NCBI RefSeq assembly: GCF_900290275.1
Contig: NZ_LT985323.1
Coordinates: 1,157,909 to 1,203,239 of the forward strand
DNA: 45,331 nt
Direction: 5' to 3'
Origin: Prevotella merdae
Lineage (GTDB): Bacteria; Bacteroidota; Bacteroidia; Bacteroidales; Bacteroidaceae
Both the position numbers and the translations under genes were made by a program. The notes beneath the pieces are model-generated. The model was given only the letters and a program-made list of their open reading frames with translations. It searched no databases and was not told where the DNA came from. How positions within the stretch are numbered: position 1 is the first letter of the stretch; every line of letters begins with the position of its first letter. Positions 32,998 through 42,025 of the stretch are shown here, one piece after another.

Positions 32998-33939
32998 GTG
33001 TTTAAACGCTTAAGAATAATATTGACAATGATGCTTACGCTTGTCTCTGTGTGGAGCCATGCGCAGTACGACGTGTCTTTTAGCCATTACTTCGACTTGG
33101 AACCTTCGTACAACGCTGCCGCTGTGGGCAAGCAGTCTAAGCTCAATGTGGCAGCTGCCTATGCCATGGATCTTGCTGGGTTCAAGCGCAATCCGCAGAC
33201 AATGTATGTCGGAGCGGATTTGCCGTTCTATTTTCTCAAGTCGTATCATGGAGCGGGTATACAATTGATGAATGACAAGTTGGGACTATTTACCCATCAG
33301 CGCCTTGCGTTGCAATATGCTTTTAAGGTCAAGCTATTTGGCGGAACTTTGTCAACGGGTGTTAGTGCCGGATTGTTGAGCGAAAGCTTTGATGGAACAA
33401 AGGTCGACCTCGAAGACTCAAGCGACCCGGCTTTCTCGTCTTCCAAACTCGACGGCAACTCAATAGACCTTGGTGCCGGACTGTATTACACACGCGGTCC
33501 GCTATATGTAGGACTGTCGGCACAGCATCTCAACTCGCCGCTTATCAAGTTGGGCGAGACCAACGAGCTGAAGGTGGATGCTACATATTATCTTACCGGT
33601 GGCTACGACATACGTCTGCGCAACCCATACCTCACAATCAAGCCATCCTTCCTCGTGAGGACAGATGGAGTGGCATGGAGAGGCGACATAACCGGACGCC
33701 TTGTCTACACCAACGACAAGAAGATGATGTATCTCGGTGTAGGCTGCTCGCCAACCAACTCGGTAACGGTACTTATCGGCGGCAACGTTCATGGCGTGAT
33801 TATGGGCTATTCGTACGAAATGTACACGTCGGCAATAAATCCAGGCAACGGCAGCCATGAGCTATTTATAGGTTATCAGATGGATCTCAATCTGACCAAG
33901 AAGGGCCGTAACCTTCACAAGAGTGTAAGAACATTATAA
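32998..33939 (+). CDS. porP: PorP/SprF family type IX secretion membrane protein
   Basis: A 313-residue outer-membrane beta-barrel of the PorP/SprF family, which works with the PorK-PorN ring of the type IX secretion system. A GTG start gives a good signal peptide (basic KRLR, hydrophobic core, cleavage after SHAQ near residue 23). The mature part opens with YDVSFSHYFDLEPSYNAAAVG in part: FSHYFDLEPSYNAA, a family hallmark. Alternating beta-strand patterns run to the end, which carries ELFIGYQMDLNL. It is the first of five type IX core genes in the usual order porP-K-L-M-N and precedes gldK by 11 bases. Confidence 0.92.
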   Translation: MFKRLRIILTMMLTLVSVWSHAQYDVSFSHYFDLEPSYNAAAVGKQSKLNVAAAYAMDLAGFKRNPQTMYVGADLPFYFLKSYHGAGIQLMNDKLGLFTHQRLALQYAFKVKLFGGTLSTGVSAGLLSESFDGTKVDLEDSSDPAFSSSKLDGNSIDLGAGLYYTRGPLYVGLSAQHLNSPLIKLGETNELKVDATYYLTGGYDIRLRNPYLTIKPSFLVRTDGVAWRGDITGRLVYTNDKKMMYLGVGCSPTNSVTVLIGGNVHGVIMGYSYEMYTSAINPGNGSHELFIGYQMDLNLTKKGRNLHKSVRTL

Positions 33940-33950
33940 CATAAATATAG

Positions 33951-35411
33951 ATGAAAACAAGTAAATGCATATTATCTCTAAGCCTTATGATGGTGGCAAT
34001 GCTGCTTACCGGATGCTTCGGCGGAAAGATGGCTTCGTCGGCAAGTCGTGGCGGCGAGGTGGTAGGCGTGGGCGGACGCTCGTTTGTGGAGCCTACACCA
34101 TACGGTATGGTGAGGGTTAACCGTGGCTATCTGCACATGGGTATAGACAAGCAAGACTCGCTTTGGGGTAAACAGACGCCAGTTAAGGATGTGTCAGTAG
34201 ACGGATTTTGGATGGACGAAACCGAGGTGACCAATTCTAAGTATAAGCAGTTTGTTACATGGGTGCGCGACAGTATAGTACGCACTCGACTCGCCGACCC
34301 TAAGTATGGAGGCGATGAGACATATATGATAACAGAAGACAAGAATGGCGACCCTATCACTCCTCAAATCAACTGGAAGAAGCCTCTACCGCGCAAGCCC
34401 AATGAGGACGAGTTGCGAGCTATCGAAAGTGTGTACACACGCAACCCTATTACAGGCGAGAAGATGCTCGACTACCGTCAGATGAACTATCGCTATGAGG
34501 TGTACGACTATAAGGCAGCTGCCTTGCGCCGCAACCGACTGAACCCAGAGGAACGCAATCTTAATACCGACATCAAGGTTAATCCTGATGAGGTGGTTAT
34601 GATTTCAAAGGATACTGCTTATGTGGACGATGAGGGTCGTGTGGTGCGCGAGACCATAAACCGACAGCTGAGTGGTCCGTGGGATTTCCTCAACACTTAC
34701 ATTGTGAATATCTATCCTGACACGACATGCTGGGTAAACGACTTCCAAAATGCCGAGAACGAGACTTACCTGCGCAACTACTTCTCAAACCCTGCCTACA
34801 ACGATTATCCAGTGGTTGGTGTGACATGGGAACAGGCTAATGCCTTCTGCGCATGGCGTACCGACTATCTGTTGAAGGGACTTGGCCCAGAGGCACGATA
34901 CGTGCAACGCTACCGTCTGCCAACGGAAGCCGAATGGGAATATGCTGCAAGAGGAAAGTCGGGAGCCGAATTTCCATGGGAAAACCCAAGTGTAAAGAGT
35001 GGGGAAGGATGTTTCTTTGCCAACTTCAAGCCTGCGAGAGGCAACTATACCAAGGATGGCAACCTAATAACGTCAAAGGTAGGTATATATGGGGCCAACA
35101 GTAATGGCCTGTTTGACATGGCAGGCAATGTGGCAGAGTGGACAAGCACTGTATACACAGAAGCTGGAGTTGAGGCTATGAACGATCTCAACCCTACTTT
35201 GCAGTACAATGCGGCACTTGAGGACCCTTATAGATTGAAGAAGAAGAGCGTGCGTGGAGGTTCGTGGAAGGACCCTGAGTCGTTTATACGTTCGGCATGG
35301 CGCACATGGGAGTATCAAAACCAGCCGCGTTGTTATATCGGATTCCGCTGTGTGCGCAGTCTTGCAAGCACATCGAGCGAGAAGGTAAAGGCAAGAAAGA
35401 ACAAAAAATAA
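33951..35411 (+). CDS. gldK: Type IX secretion ring lipoprotein GldK/PorK
   Basis: A 486-residue lipoprotein with lipobox cysteine in LLTGC (about residue 22). It has the formylglycine-generating-enzyme-like (SUMF1/FGE) fold characteristic of GldK/PorK: MVRVNRGYLHMG, DEVTN-like MDETEVTNSKYKQF, RLPTEAEWEYAARG, GNVAEWT, VRGGSW and CYIGFRCVR. A long insertion (about 125-265) interrupts the FGE core, as usual in this family. With PorN it forms the large periplasmic ring attached to the outer membrane. It is not expected to be an active sulfatase-modifying enzyme. The C-terminal tail is lysine-rich. Second gene of the operon, followed 19 bases later by gldL. Confidence 0.95.
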   Translation: MKTSKCILSLSLMMVAMLLTGCFGGKMASSASRGGEVVGVGGRSFVEPTPYGMVRVNRGYLHMGIDKQDSLWGKQTPVKDVSVDGFWMDETEVTNSKYKQFVTWVRDSIVRTRLADPKYGGDETYMITEDKNGDPITPQINWKKPLPRKPNEDELRAIESVYTRNPITGEKMLDYRQMNYRYEVYDYKAAALRRNRLNPEERNLNTDIKVNPDEVVMISKDTAYVDDEGRVVRETINRQLSGPWDFLNTYIVNIYPDTTCWVNDFQNAENETYLRNYFSNPAYNDYPVVGVTWEQANAFCAWRTDYLLKGLGPEARYVQRYRLPTEAEWEYAARGKSGAEFPWENPSVKSGEGCFFANFKPARGNYTKDGNLITSKVGIYGANSNGLFDMAGNVAEWTSTVYTEAGVEAMNDLNPTLQYNAALEDPYRLKKKSVRGGSWKDPESFIRSAWRTWEYQNQPRCYIGFRCVRSLASTSSEKVKARKNKK

Positions 35412-35430
35412 ATAATAAGCAAAACCAACT

Positions 35431-36261
35431 ATGACAGTTTATAGTAAGTTCAACATAGTCTATCATCTGCAGAAGTGGATGGATAGCGTTCCTGGACAGA
35501 CATTCCTCAACTACGCTTATAGCTGGGGTGCTTCGGTCGTGATTCTCGGTACACTCTTCAAACTTACCCACCTTCCAGGTGCTAACATCATGCTGTTTGC
35601 CGGAATGGGTACTGAGGTGTTGGTGTTCTTCCTGTCGGCATTCGACCGTCCATTTGATAAGACTCAGGATGGTAGAGATCTGCCTACCCATATCGATGAG
35701 GAAGAGATAGACCACGAGGAAGCTGAGGCTGAAGCCGAGTATAACGCTAGACACAATGGCGCCACAACTCAAGGTGGTGTGGCTGTTGGTGGTACTATAA
35801 TAATAGGTGGTGCCGCAAGCAATGGTGGCGGAGTATCACAATCGACCGATGCTGCAAATGCACAGCAAGGCATAACGGCTATTGATACTGGAGCAACAGT
35901 TTCGGTACAGGCAGCAGCTCAGATGGCAGCAGGTCAGGAAACAGCTGCACAGCTTGCAGATGCCCAGGCTGCTTATCTTGAGCAACTGAAGAATCTGACC
36001 GAGACCTTGCAGAAGGTGTCAGAGCAGAGCGTACGTCTTACACGCGACAGCGAGGAGATGGAAAACCTCAACCGCACGCTTACCGGAATATGTAAGGTGT
36101 ACGAGATGCAGCTTAAGGGTGCAAGCCAGCAGATTGGTACTATAGACCAGATTAACGACCAGAGTCGCAAGATGGCTCAGCAGATAGAACAGCTCAATAG
36201 CATCTATGCACGCATGATAGAGGCTATGACTGTTAACATGAACTTGAAAGTGAAAGAGTAA
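35431..36261 (+). CDS. gldL: Type IX secretion motor protein GldL/PorL
   Basis: A 276-residue inner-membrane protein that forms the proton-driven motor of the type IX system together with GldM. Two transmembrane helices lie at about 26-47 and 52-70. The helices carry K44 and H47 near the end of the first and E62 in the second, matching the charged residues reported as critical in GldL. The cytoplasmic part contains a glycine/alanine-rich low-complexity stretch (about 108-175, GGVAVGGTIIIGG and AANAQQG) and then a coiled-coil region (about 180-270). Its stop codon is directly followed by the gldM ATG with no gap, indicating translational coupling. Confidence 0.95.
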   Translation: MTVYSKFNIVYHLQKWMDSVPGQTFLNYAYSWGASVVILGTLFKLTHLPGANIMLFAGMGTEVLVFFLSAFDRPFDKTQDGRDLPTHIDEEEIDHEEAEAEAEYNARHNGATTQGGVAVGGTIIIGGAASNGGGVSQSTDAANAQQGITAIDTGATVSVQAAAQMAAGQETAAQLADAQAAYLEQLKNLTETLQKVSEQSVRLTRDSEEMENLNRTLTGICKVYEMQLKGASQQIGTIDQINDQSRKMAQQIEQLNSIYARMIEAMTVNMNLKVKE

Positions 36262-37806
36262 ATGGCAATAAAGAAAAGACCGGTTTCTCCTCGCCAAAAG
36301 ATGATAAACCTCATGTATGTGGTGCTTATGGCGATGCTTGCGCTGAACATCTCGTCTGAGGTGCTCAACGGATTTTCTATTGTCGAGGAGAGCCTGAACC
36401 GTACTACAGCCAACTCGTCGAAAGAGAACGAGGTTCTGTACGACAACTTTGCCGAGCAGATGAAGGCTAATCCGGCAAAGGTGAAGGAGTGGTTTGACAA
36501 GGCTACGGCTGTTAAGCGCATGAGCGACTCGTTATACAACTATGCGCAAGAGCTTAAACTTAAGATTGTGCTTGAGGCTGACGGTAAGGACGGAAACGTG
36601 CTTAACATAAAGAACAAGGACAATCTTGAGGCGGCAAGTCACGTAATGCTGGCACCAGGCACGGGGCAGGGACACAAGCTTTTCAAAGCCATCAACTCCT
36701 TCCGTAACCGTATTCTTGCTATGGTGAGCGACCCTCATCAGCGTAGCATTATCGAAAGCAACTTAACAACAAAACTTCCTAAGAATGCCCATACTATGGG
36801 CAAGAACTGGGAGGAGTATATGTTTGAGGATATGCCGGTGGCAGGTGCCGTGACGCTTCTGTCCAAGTTGCAGAGCGATGTGCGTTATGCCGAGGGCGAG
36901 GTGTTGCATACATTAGTGTCCAATATAGACATGAAGGACATACGTGTAAACAAGCTTTCGGCTTTCGTAATACCCGAATCGCGTACTGTGATTAGTGGCG
37001 ACCAGTTCTCTGCGCAGATTGTAATGGCAGCTGTAGACACAACCCAGCAGCCCGAGATATACGTTGGCGGACAGCGCATTAACAATGGATTGTACCGATT
37101 TACAGCAGGAACTGTGGGCGAGCATCAGTTTGGCGGATACATAACAATGCGCGATGGTGCGGGCAACGTTATACGCCGTGACTTCACTCAGAAGTATACT
37201 GTAGTGGCACCAAGTGCCACAGTATCTGCCGATCTTATGAATGTGCTGTACGCTGGATACGACAATCCTATCAGTGTAAGTATACCAGGTGTTCCGCTCA
37301 ATGCAGTACAGGCTTCTATGTCAGGAGGCTCGTTCCGCAGTATAGGTATGGGCAAGTATATAGCTCGTCCGTCTACTGTTGGCAGCGACGTAACCATAAA
37401 CGTTGCAAGCAACGATAACGGCAAATCGCGACAAATGGGTAAGTTTACGTTCCATGTGCGCAAGTTGCCTGATCCTGCTGCTTATATAACAGTAGGTACC
37501 GACCGCTTCCGTGGTGGTGGCTTGGCAAAAGCATCGCTTATGGGTGCACATGGTATAAAGGCTGCTATTGATGACGGTATACTTGATATACAGTTTAAGG
37601 TGGTTAGCTTCGAGACCGTATTCTTCGACAATATGGGTAACGCTGTGCCAATGGCTTCGGCAGGTGACAACTTCTCAGAGCGTCAGCGTGACACATTCCG
37701 TAAGTTGTCAAGAGGCAAGCGCTTCTATATATCGCGCATTACGGCTGTAGGTCCTGATGGCATAACACGCAAGCTCAATGGCTCGATGGAAGTGATAGTG
37801 AAGTAG
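36262..37806 (+). CDS. gldM: Type IX secretion motor protein GldM/PorM
   Basis: A 514-residue protein anchored by one N-terminal transmembrane helix (about 15-35) within RQKMINLMYVVLMAMLALNIS in part: MYVVLMAMLALN, a family hallmark. Its long periplasmic part consists of helical and beta domains (D1-D4 in GldM structures) and transmits rotation from the GldL motor to the outer-membrane GldK-GldN ring. Length is typical for the family. It directly abuts gldL and is followed 27 bases later by gldN. Confidence 0.95.
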   Translation: MAIKKRPVSPRQKMINLMYVVLMAMLALNISSEVLNGFSIVEESLNRTTANSSKENEVLYDNFAEQMKANPAKVKEWFDKATAVKRMSDSLYNYAQELKLKIVLEADGKDGNVLNIKNKDNLEAASHVMLAPGTGQGHKLFKAINSFRNRILAMVSDPHQRSIIESNLTTKLPKNAHTMGKNWEEYMFEDMPVAGAVTLLSKLQSDVRYAEGEVLHTLVSNIDMKDIRVNKLSAFVIPESRTVISGDQFSAQIVMAAVDTTQQPEIYVGGQRINNGLYRFTAGTVGEHQFGGYITMRDGAGNVIRRDFTQKYTVVAPSATVSADLMNVLYAGYDNPISVSIPGVPLNAVQASMSGGSFRSIGMGKYIARPSTVGSDVTINVASNDNGKSRQMGKFTFHVRKLPDPAAYITVGTDRFRGGGLAKASLMGAHGIKAAIDDGILDIQFKVVSFETVFFDNMGNAVPMASAGDNFSERQRDTFRKLSRGKRFYISRITAVGPDGITRKLNGSMEVIVK

Positions 37807-37833
37807 ATTTACAATATATAAATAGGAAGACAA

Positions 37834-38886
37834 ATGAAAAAAATACTGACAATACTGCTTGCCGCATTTCTTTGCGCTGACGTGGCTACGGCACAGCCGG
37901 CTGCGCGTCGTCGTGAGCAGGCACAGCAGCAACAGCAAAAGGATCAGGGGCTGAGTGTGCGTGCGCAGATATCTTTTCCAACACAGAAAGCAATGGACGA
38001 GGATGTAACATGGCGTCGCGACCTGTACCGTGAGATAAGTCTGACAGATGATGCCAATGCTGGTCTCTACTATCCTGTGGAGCCTGTTGGTTCGCAGATG
38101 AACCTCTTCACCTATATCTTTAAGTTGGTGTTGCGACGTGCCATTCCTGCCTACGAGTATCGACTTGATGGCAGCGAAGTATTTGATGAAGCATCGAAGA
38201 TAAATCTTAAGTCGTTCCTCGACAATTATCATATATTTTACGAGCGTACCGACCGCGGTATACGTATTGACGACAGCGACATACCATCACGTGAGGTTAC
38301 TGCTTATTATGTAAAGGAGTCGGCTTATTTTGACGACCGCAATGCAGCATTCCACACAAAGGTGTTGGCTCTCTGTCCGATACTCAAACGCGATGATGAC
38401 TTTGGTGATGGTGGTACATCCTATCCTCTGTTTTGGATTAAATACAACGACCTTGCACCGTTCCTTACCAAGCAGACAATCATGACGTCTAATCTCAACA
38501 ACGCTGCTGTGATGTCAATGGACGACTTCTTTACGAAGAATATGTACAAGGGTAAGATTTATAAGACTACAAATATGCTTGGCAAGACCCTTGCACAATA
38601 TTGTCCAAACGACTCGGCTATGGCAAAGGAGCAAAAGCGTATTGAGAAGCAGCTCGTAGACTTTGAGCAGAATGTTTGGGGTAAACCCGAACCCAAGGAC
38701 TCGCTTGACAGTATAGCACGTATGGACAAGAAGGCTGCAAAGGCATTGGCTAAGAAGAATCGTCGTGCTGGTGGCTCTAAATCGAAGACATCTACAACAA
38801 AGGTTAGAAAATCGCGTCCTCAGGGCGGCTCGTCTTCATCGCCATCAGGTTCGGCACGTGTAACGGTTCGTCGTCAACGTCATTAA
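37834..38886 (+). CDS. gldN: Type IX secretion ring protein GldN/PorN
   Basis: A 350-residue periplasmic protein with a signal peptide ending near residue 20 (ATAQ). After a glutamine-rich linker comes the conserved GldN core: WRRDLYREISLTDDANAGLYYP in part (DLYREISLTDDANA), LFTYIFKLVLRRAIPAYEY in part, and FFTKNMYKGKIYKTTN. GldN/PorN pairs with GldK/PorK in the outer-membrane-associated ring. The C-terminal 60 residues form a strongly basic, serine-rich tail (lysine-alanine repeats, then RRAGGSKSK and VTVRRQRH), longer than in the few homologues I can recall. Last core gene of the operon, 31 bases before a barrel-protein gene. Confidence 0.93.
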   Translation: MKKILTILLAAFLCADVATAQPAARRREQAQQQQQKDQGLSVRAQISFPTQKAMDEDVTWRRDLYREISLTDDANAGLYYPVEPVGSQMNLFTYIFKLVLRRAIPAYEYRLDGSEVFDEASKINLKSFLDNYHIFYERTDRGIRIDDSDIPSREVTAYYVKESAYFDDRNAAFHTKVLALCPILKRDDDFGDGGTSYPLFWIKYNDLAPFLTKQTIMTSNLNNAAVMSMDDFFTKNMYKGKIYKTTNMLGKTLAQYCPNDSAMAKEQKRIEKQLVDFEQNVWGKPEPKDSLDSIARMDKKAAKALAKKNRRAGGSKSKTSTTKVRKSRPQGGSSSSPSGSARVTVRRQRH

Positions 38887-38917
38887 GTTGGATTATTAAT
38901 ATAAAAACTAAAAAGGT

Positions 38918-39559
38918 ATGAGAAAAATTTTTACTGCAGCTATTGTTGCTGCGACAATGCTGTTCTCAACAAGCAGTGCACAAGCACAGGTTAAGTTTGG
39001 TTTGAAGGGCGGTCTTAACGTAACCAACATGAGTCTTAACTCAGAGGTGTTCGATGCCGACAACCAGACAGGTTTCTTTATAGGTCCTACTGTTAAGTTT
39101 ACACTCCCAATCGTAGGCCTTGGTATCGACGCGTCTGCTCTGTACGACCAGCGTGACGCAAAGATTACTGTTGAGGATAACGGCGCATCGGTTGAGAGTA
39201 AGATTAAGAATCAGTCCATCAATATTCCAATCAACCTTCGCTATGGTGTTGGACTTGGCAGTACAGCCAGTGTTTACCTCTTTGCTGGTCCGCAGTTCGG
39301 CTTCAACGTAGGCGATAAGAACCAGTCGCTCTTCAAGGACATGGGTGAGTGGCGCCTTAAGTCATCTACATTTAGCGTTAATGTAGGTTTGGGTGCAATG
39401 TTGCTTAGCCATCTTCAGATCTCAGCCAACTACAACATTGCTTGTGGCAAGACTGGTGAGACAACCGTATCGAGTGCTCTTGGCGAGCTAGCACAAAGTG
39501 CAGCAAAGAAGAGAGGCCGTGCCAATGCTTGGCAGATAGGTTTGGCTTACTATTTCTAA
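38918..39559 (+). CDS. Small outer-membrane beta-barrel protein
   Basis: A 213-residue protein with a signal peptide ending near residue 23 (AQAQ). The mature part starts KFGLKGGLNVTNM and continues with alternating strands typical of the porin-family/OMP beta-barrel type 2 fold (FFIGPTVKFTLPI, INIPINLRYGVGLG, VYLFAGPQFGFNV, FSVNVGLGAMLL). It ends in WQIGLAYYF with a terminal aromatic residue, the usual barrel insertion signal. PorT-like proteins of this fold belong to the type IX system in some species, but this fold is very common, so the link rests on its position 31 bases after gldN. It ends at a strong terminator. Confidence 0.82.
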   Translation: MRKIFTAAIVAATMLFSTSSAQAQVKFGLKGGLNVTNMSLNSEVFDADNQTGFFIGPTVKFTLPIVGLGIDASALYDQRDAKITVEDNGASVESKIKNQSINIPINLRYGVGLGSTASVYLFAGPQFGFNVGDKNQSLFKDMGEWRLKSSTFSVNVGLGAMLLSHLQISANYNIACGKTGETTVSSALGELAQSAAKKRGRANAWQIGLAYYF

Positions 39560-39579
39560 ACAAATCAAAAGCTATTAGT

Positions 39580-39614
39580 GGAGGTCGGACGCCATATCGT
39601 CAGACCTCCTTTTT
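39580..39614 (+). terminator. Terminator of the type IX operon
   Basis: GGAGGTCGGACG (39580-39591) pairs with CGTCAGACCTCC (39598-39609) with one mismatch and a 6-base loop, followed by TTTTT. An in-frame upstream ATG for priA overlaps this hairpin, so the later ATG at 39635 is preferred. Confidence 0.88.
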
Positions 39615-39634
39615 GTATATACATATTATATATT

Positions 39635-41908
39635 ATGCACTATGTAGACGTCATATTGCCCCTGCCTCTTGAGGGTACCTTTACATACAGCTTGCCGGAA
39701 GCAATGGCCGACAAGGTGTGTCTTGGCGTGCGTGTTTTGGTACCTTTGGGCAAGTCGAAGACGTACACGGCTATGGTTGTGCGTGTGCATGAGGATGCGC
39801 CCGAATTTAAAACACGCGATATATTGCAGGTTATAGACACCGAACCCGTAATGCTTGAACGCCAGATGAGGCTATGGCAATGGATTGCCACATATTATAT
39901 GTCGACACTGGGAGATGTGTTTAAGGCGGCATTGCCTGCCGGACTGAAGGCTGAGGAAAACTATAGACCAAAGACAGTACGTTGCGTTACGCTACCTGCT
40001 AATCTGCGTTCGGAGCAGTCGTTGCATCTGGTTATTAGTATATTGTCGAAAGCTATAAAGCAACAGCAGACGTTTAACACGTATCTACAGCTGTCGCATT
40101 GGGACAATATCGATGGCGAAACATCGCCAGAACATATACAGGAGGTGGCTTGTGATGAATTGCAAAATGCTGCAGGAGCATCGGATGCCGTGTTGAGGCA
40201 ACTCATCAACCGCAAGTTTCTTGAGGTCTATCATCGTGAGGTAGGGCGTATTGGTGGTGGAGGAGAGGCTCATCCTGAGAATATACAACCACTTAGTGAG
40301 GCACAGCAGGATGCTATGAACCAGATAAGGACACAGTTTATGGCAAAGAATGTGGTGCTATTGCACGGTGTGACGTCGAGTGGTAAGACCGAGATATACA
40401 TTCATCTTATTCAGAAGGCTATAGACGAGGGCAAGCAGGTGCTGTATCTACTGCCCGAGATAGCCTTGACTGTGCAGATGACACGACGCTTGCAGCAGGT
40501 GTTTGGGTCGCGACTCGGCATATACCATTCCAAATACAGCGACGCCGAGCGTGTGGAGATATGGAAGAAGCAACTGTCTGACGAGCCATACGATGTTGTG
40601 CTTGGCGCACGTTCGGCTGTGTTTTTGCCATTTACACGACTTGGGTTGGTAATTGTTGACGAGGAACATGAAACCTCCTTCAAACAGCAAGATCCAGCAC
40701 CGCGATATCATGCCCGTTCGGCTGCTATCGTATTGGCGCGAATGTGTGATGGCGCAAAGGTTCTCTTAGGCACAGCAACTCCGTCAATGGAAAGCTATTA
40801 TAACGCAAGCATGGGCAAGTACGGATATGTTAGGCTTACAACCAGATACCGTGATGTTGCTATGCCCGAGATAAGGGTGGTAGACACAAAGGATTTGTAT
40901 CGTCGCAAGATGATGCAAGGAATGTTCTCACCTGATTTGCTTGTTGCCATACGAGCAGCCCTGAAGGACAAGAAGCAGGTTATACTGTTTCAGAATAGGC
41001 GTGGATTTGCTCCAATGGTAGAGTGCAAGATGTGCGGATGGGTGCCCAAATGTAAGAATTGTGACGTGTCGTTGACGTATCACAGGTCGATGAATCTCCT
41101 TACGTGCCATTATTGCGGATATACTTATGCCGTGCCAAAGCAATGTCCCAACTGCGAGAGTACTGAACTGCTTGGGCGTGGATATGGTACGGAGAAGATA
41201 GAAGACAGGGTGCACGAGTTTTTCCCCGAGGCACGTATTGCACGAATGGATCTTGACACCACACGTTCGGCAGGAGCGTACAGTCGTATCATTAACGACT
41301 TTTCGGCAGGACGTACGGATATACTTATAGGTACTCAGATGGTATCGAAGGGACTCGATTTCTCTGGGGTCACGGTTGTGGGTATACTCAATGCAGACAC
41401 AATGCTCAATTATCCTGACTTCAGAGCATATGAGCATGCTTTCCAAATGTTGTCGCAAGTTAGTGGCAGAGCAGGTAGAAGAGATGAACGTGGACTTGTC
41501 ATATTACAAACAAAAAGTGCCGATTTGCCCGTGATACGTCAGGTGGTGGACGGTGACTTTGCATCTTTTGCTCGTGACTTGCTTGAGGAACGACGTATGT
41601 TCCGTTATCCGCCCTATTGGCATTTGGTGTATGTATATCTGCGACATCGCACCGAGCAATTAGTAGAGAGCGCCGCTATAGAATTGGCTTCGAGATTAAG
41701 ACAGGTGTTTGCCGACCGTGTATTGGGCCCAGACAAGCCTTCGGTTGCAAGAGTCAAGACCGAGTCGATAAGAAAGATAGTGCTTAAGCTAGAACTCGGT
41801 ATCGATCTTCAGCTTGCACGGCGTTGCATGTATGAGGCTCGAGCGGCACTTATGCAAGACAAGCGTTATGCCACAATGACGATATACTTTGATGTAGACC
41901 CGCTGTAA
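39635..41908 (+). CDS. priA: Primosomal protein N' (replication restart helicase)
   Basis: A 757-residue PriA, the 3'-to-5' DNA helicase that reloads the replisome at stalled forks. An N-terminal DNA-binding domain (YVDVILPLPLEGTFTY in part) precedes the helicase core. Walker A GVTSSGKT is at residues 245-252 and Walker B DEEH at 342-345. Cysteine pairs for zinc binding appear as CKMCGWVPKCKNC and later CHYCGY and CPNC (about 467-510). The helicase motif VSGRAGR lies near residue 609. The start at 39635 gives the standard PriA N terminus, whereas the open frame begins 19 codons earlier inside a terminator. It has no close operon partner. Confidence 0.95.
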   Translation: MHYVDVILPLPLEGTFTYSLPEAMADKVCLGVRVLVPLGKSKTYTAMVVRVHEDAPEFKTRDILQVIDTEPVMLERQMRLWQWIATYYMSTLGDVFKAALPAGLKAEENYRPKTVRCVTLPANLRSEQSLHLVISILSKAIKQQQTFNTYLQLSHWDNIDGETSPEHIQEVACDELQNAAGASDAVLRQLINRKFLEVYHREVGRIGGGGEAHPENIQPLSEAQQDAMNQIRTQFMAKNVVLLHGVTSSGKTEIYIHLIQKAIDEGKQVLYLLPEIALTVQMTRRLQQVFGSRLGIYHSKYSDAERVEIWKKQLSDEPYDVVLGARSAVFLPFTRLGLVIVDEEHETSFKQQDPAPRYHARSAAIVLARMCDGAKVLLGTATPSMESYYNASMGKYGYVRLTTRYRDVAMPEIRVVDTKDLYRRKMMQGMFSPDLLVAIRAALKDKKQVILFQNRRGFAPMVECKMCGWVPKCKNCDVSLTYHRSMNLLTCHYCGYTYAVPKQCPNCESTELLGRGYGTEKIEDRVHEFFPEARIARMDLDTTRSAGAYSRIINDFSAGRTDILIGTQMVSKGLDFSGVTVVGILNADTMLNYPDFRAYEHAFQMLSQVSGRAGRRDERGLVILQTKSADLPVIRQVVDGDFASFARDLLEERRMFRYPPYWHLVYVYLRHRTEQLVESAAIELASRLRQVFADRVLGPDKPSVARVKTESIRKIVLKLELGIDLQLARRCMYEARAALMQDKRYATMTIYFDVDPL

Positions 41909-41918
41909 TGCGTTAAGA

Positions 41919-41937
41919 ATTGCTAACAAATAGCAAT
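41919..41937. other. Small hairpin after priA
   Basis: ATTGCTA (41919-41925) and TAGCAAT (41931-41937) are exact arms with a 5-base loop, 10 bases after the priA stop. No T run follows, so it is a weak terminator at best. The 41938-42025 stretch holds only the leader of the next gene. Confidence 0.45.
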
Positions 41938-42025
41938 CGTGTGTAGTAAAATGCGTAATTTAGCAGTCCAATTAAAGCTATGTCTTAATAACTGTAAGCA
42001 AATAAACAATAAGTATCATATAATA

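Noticed and set aside
39578..39634. Upstream start for priA
   Set aside because: It lies inside the terminator hairpin of the type IX operon, and PriA homologues begin at the later ATG.
41939..42025. N-terminal extension of the M13 peptidase from a GTG codon
   Set aside because: The extension lacks signal-peptide features and would bury the clear signal peptide that starts at 42026.
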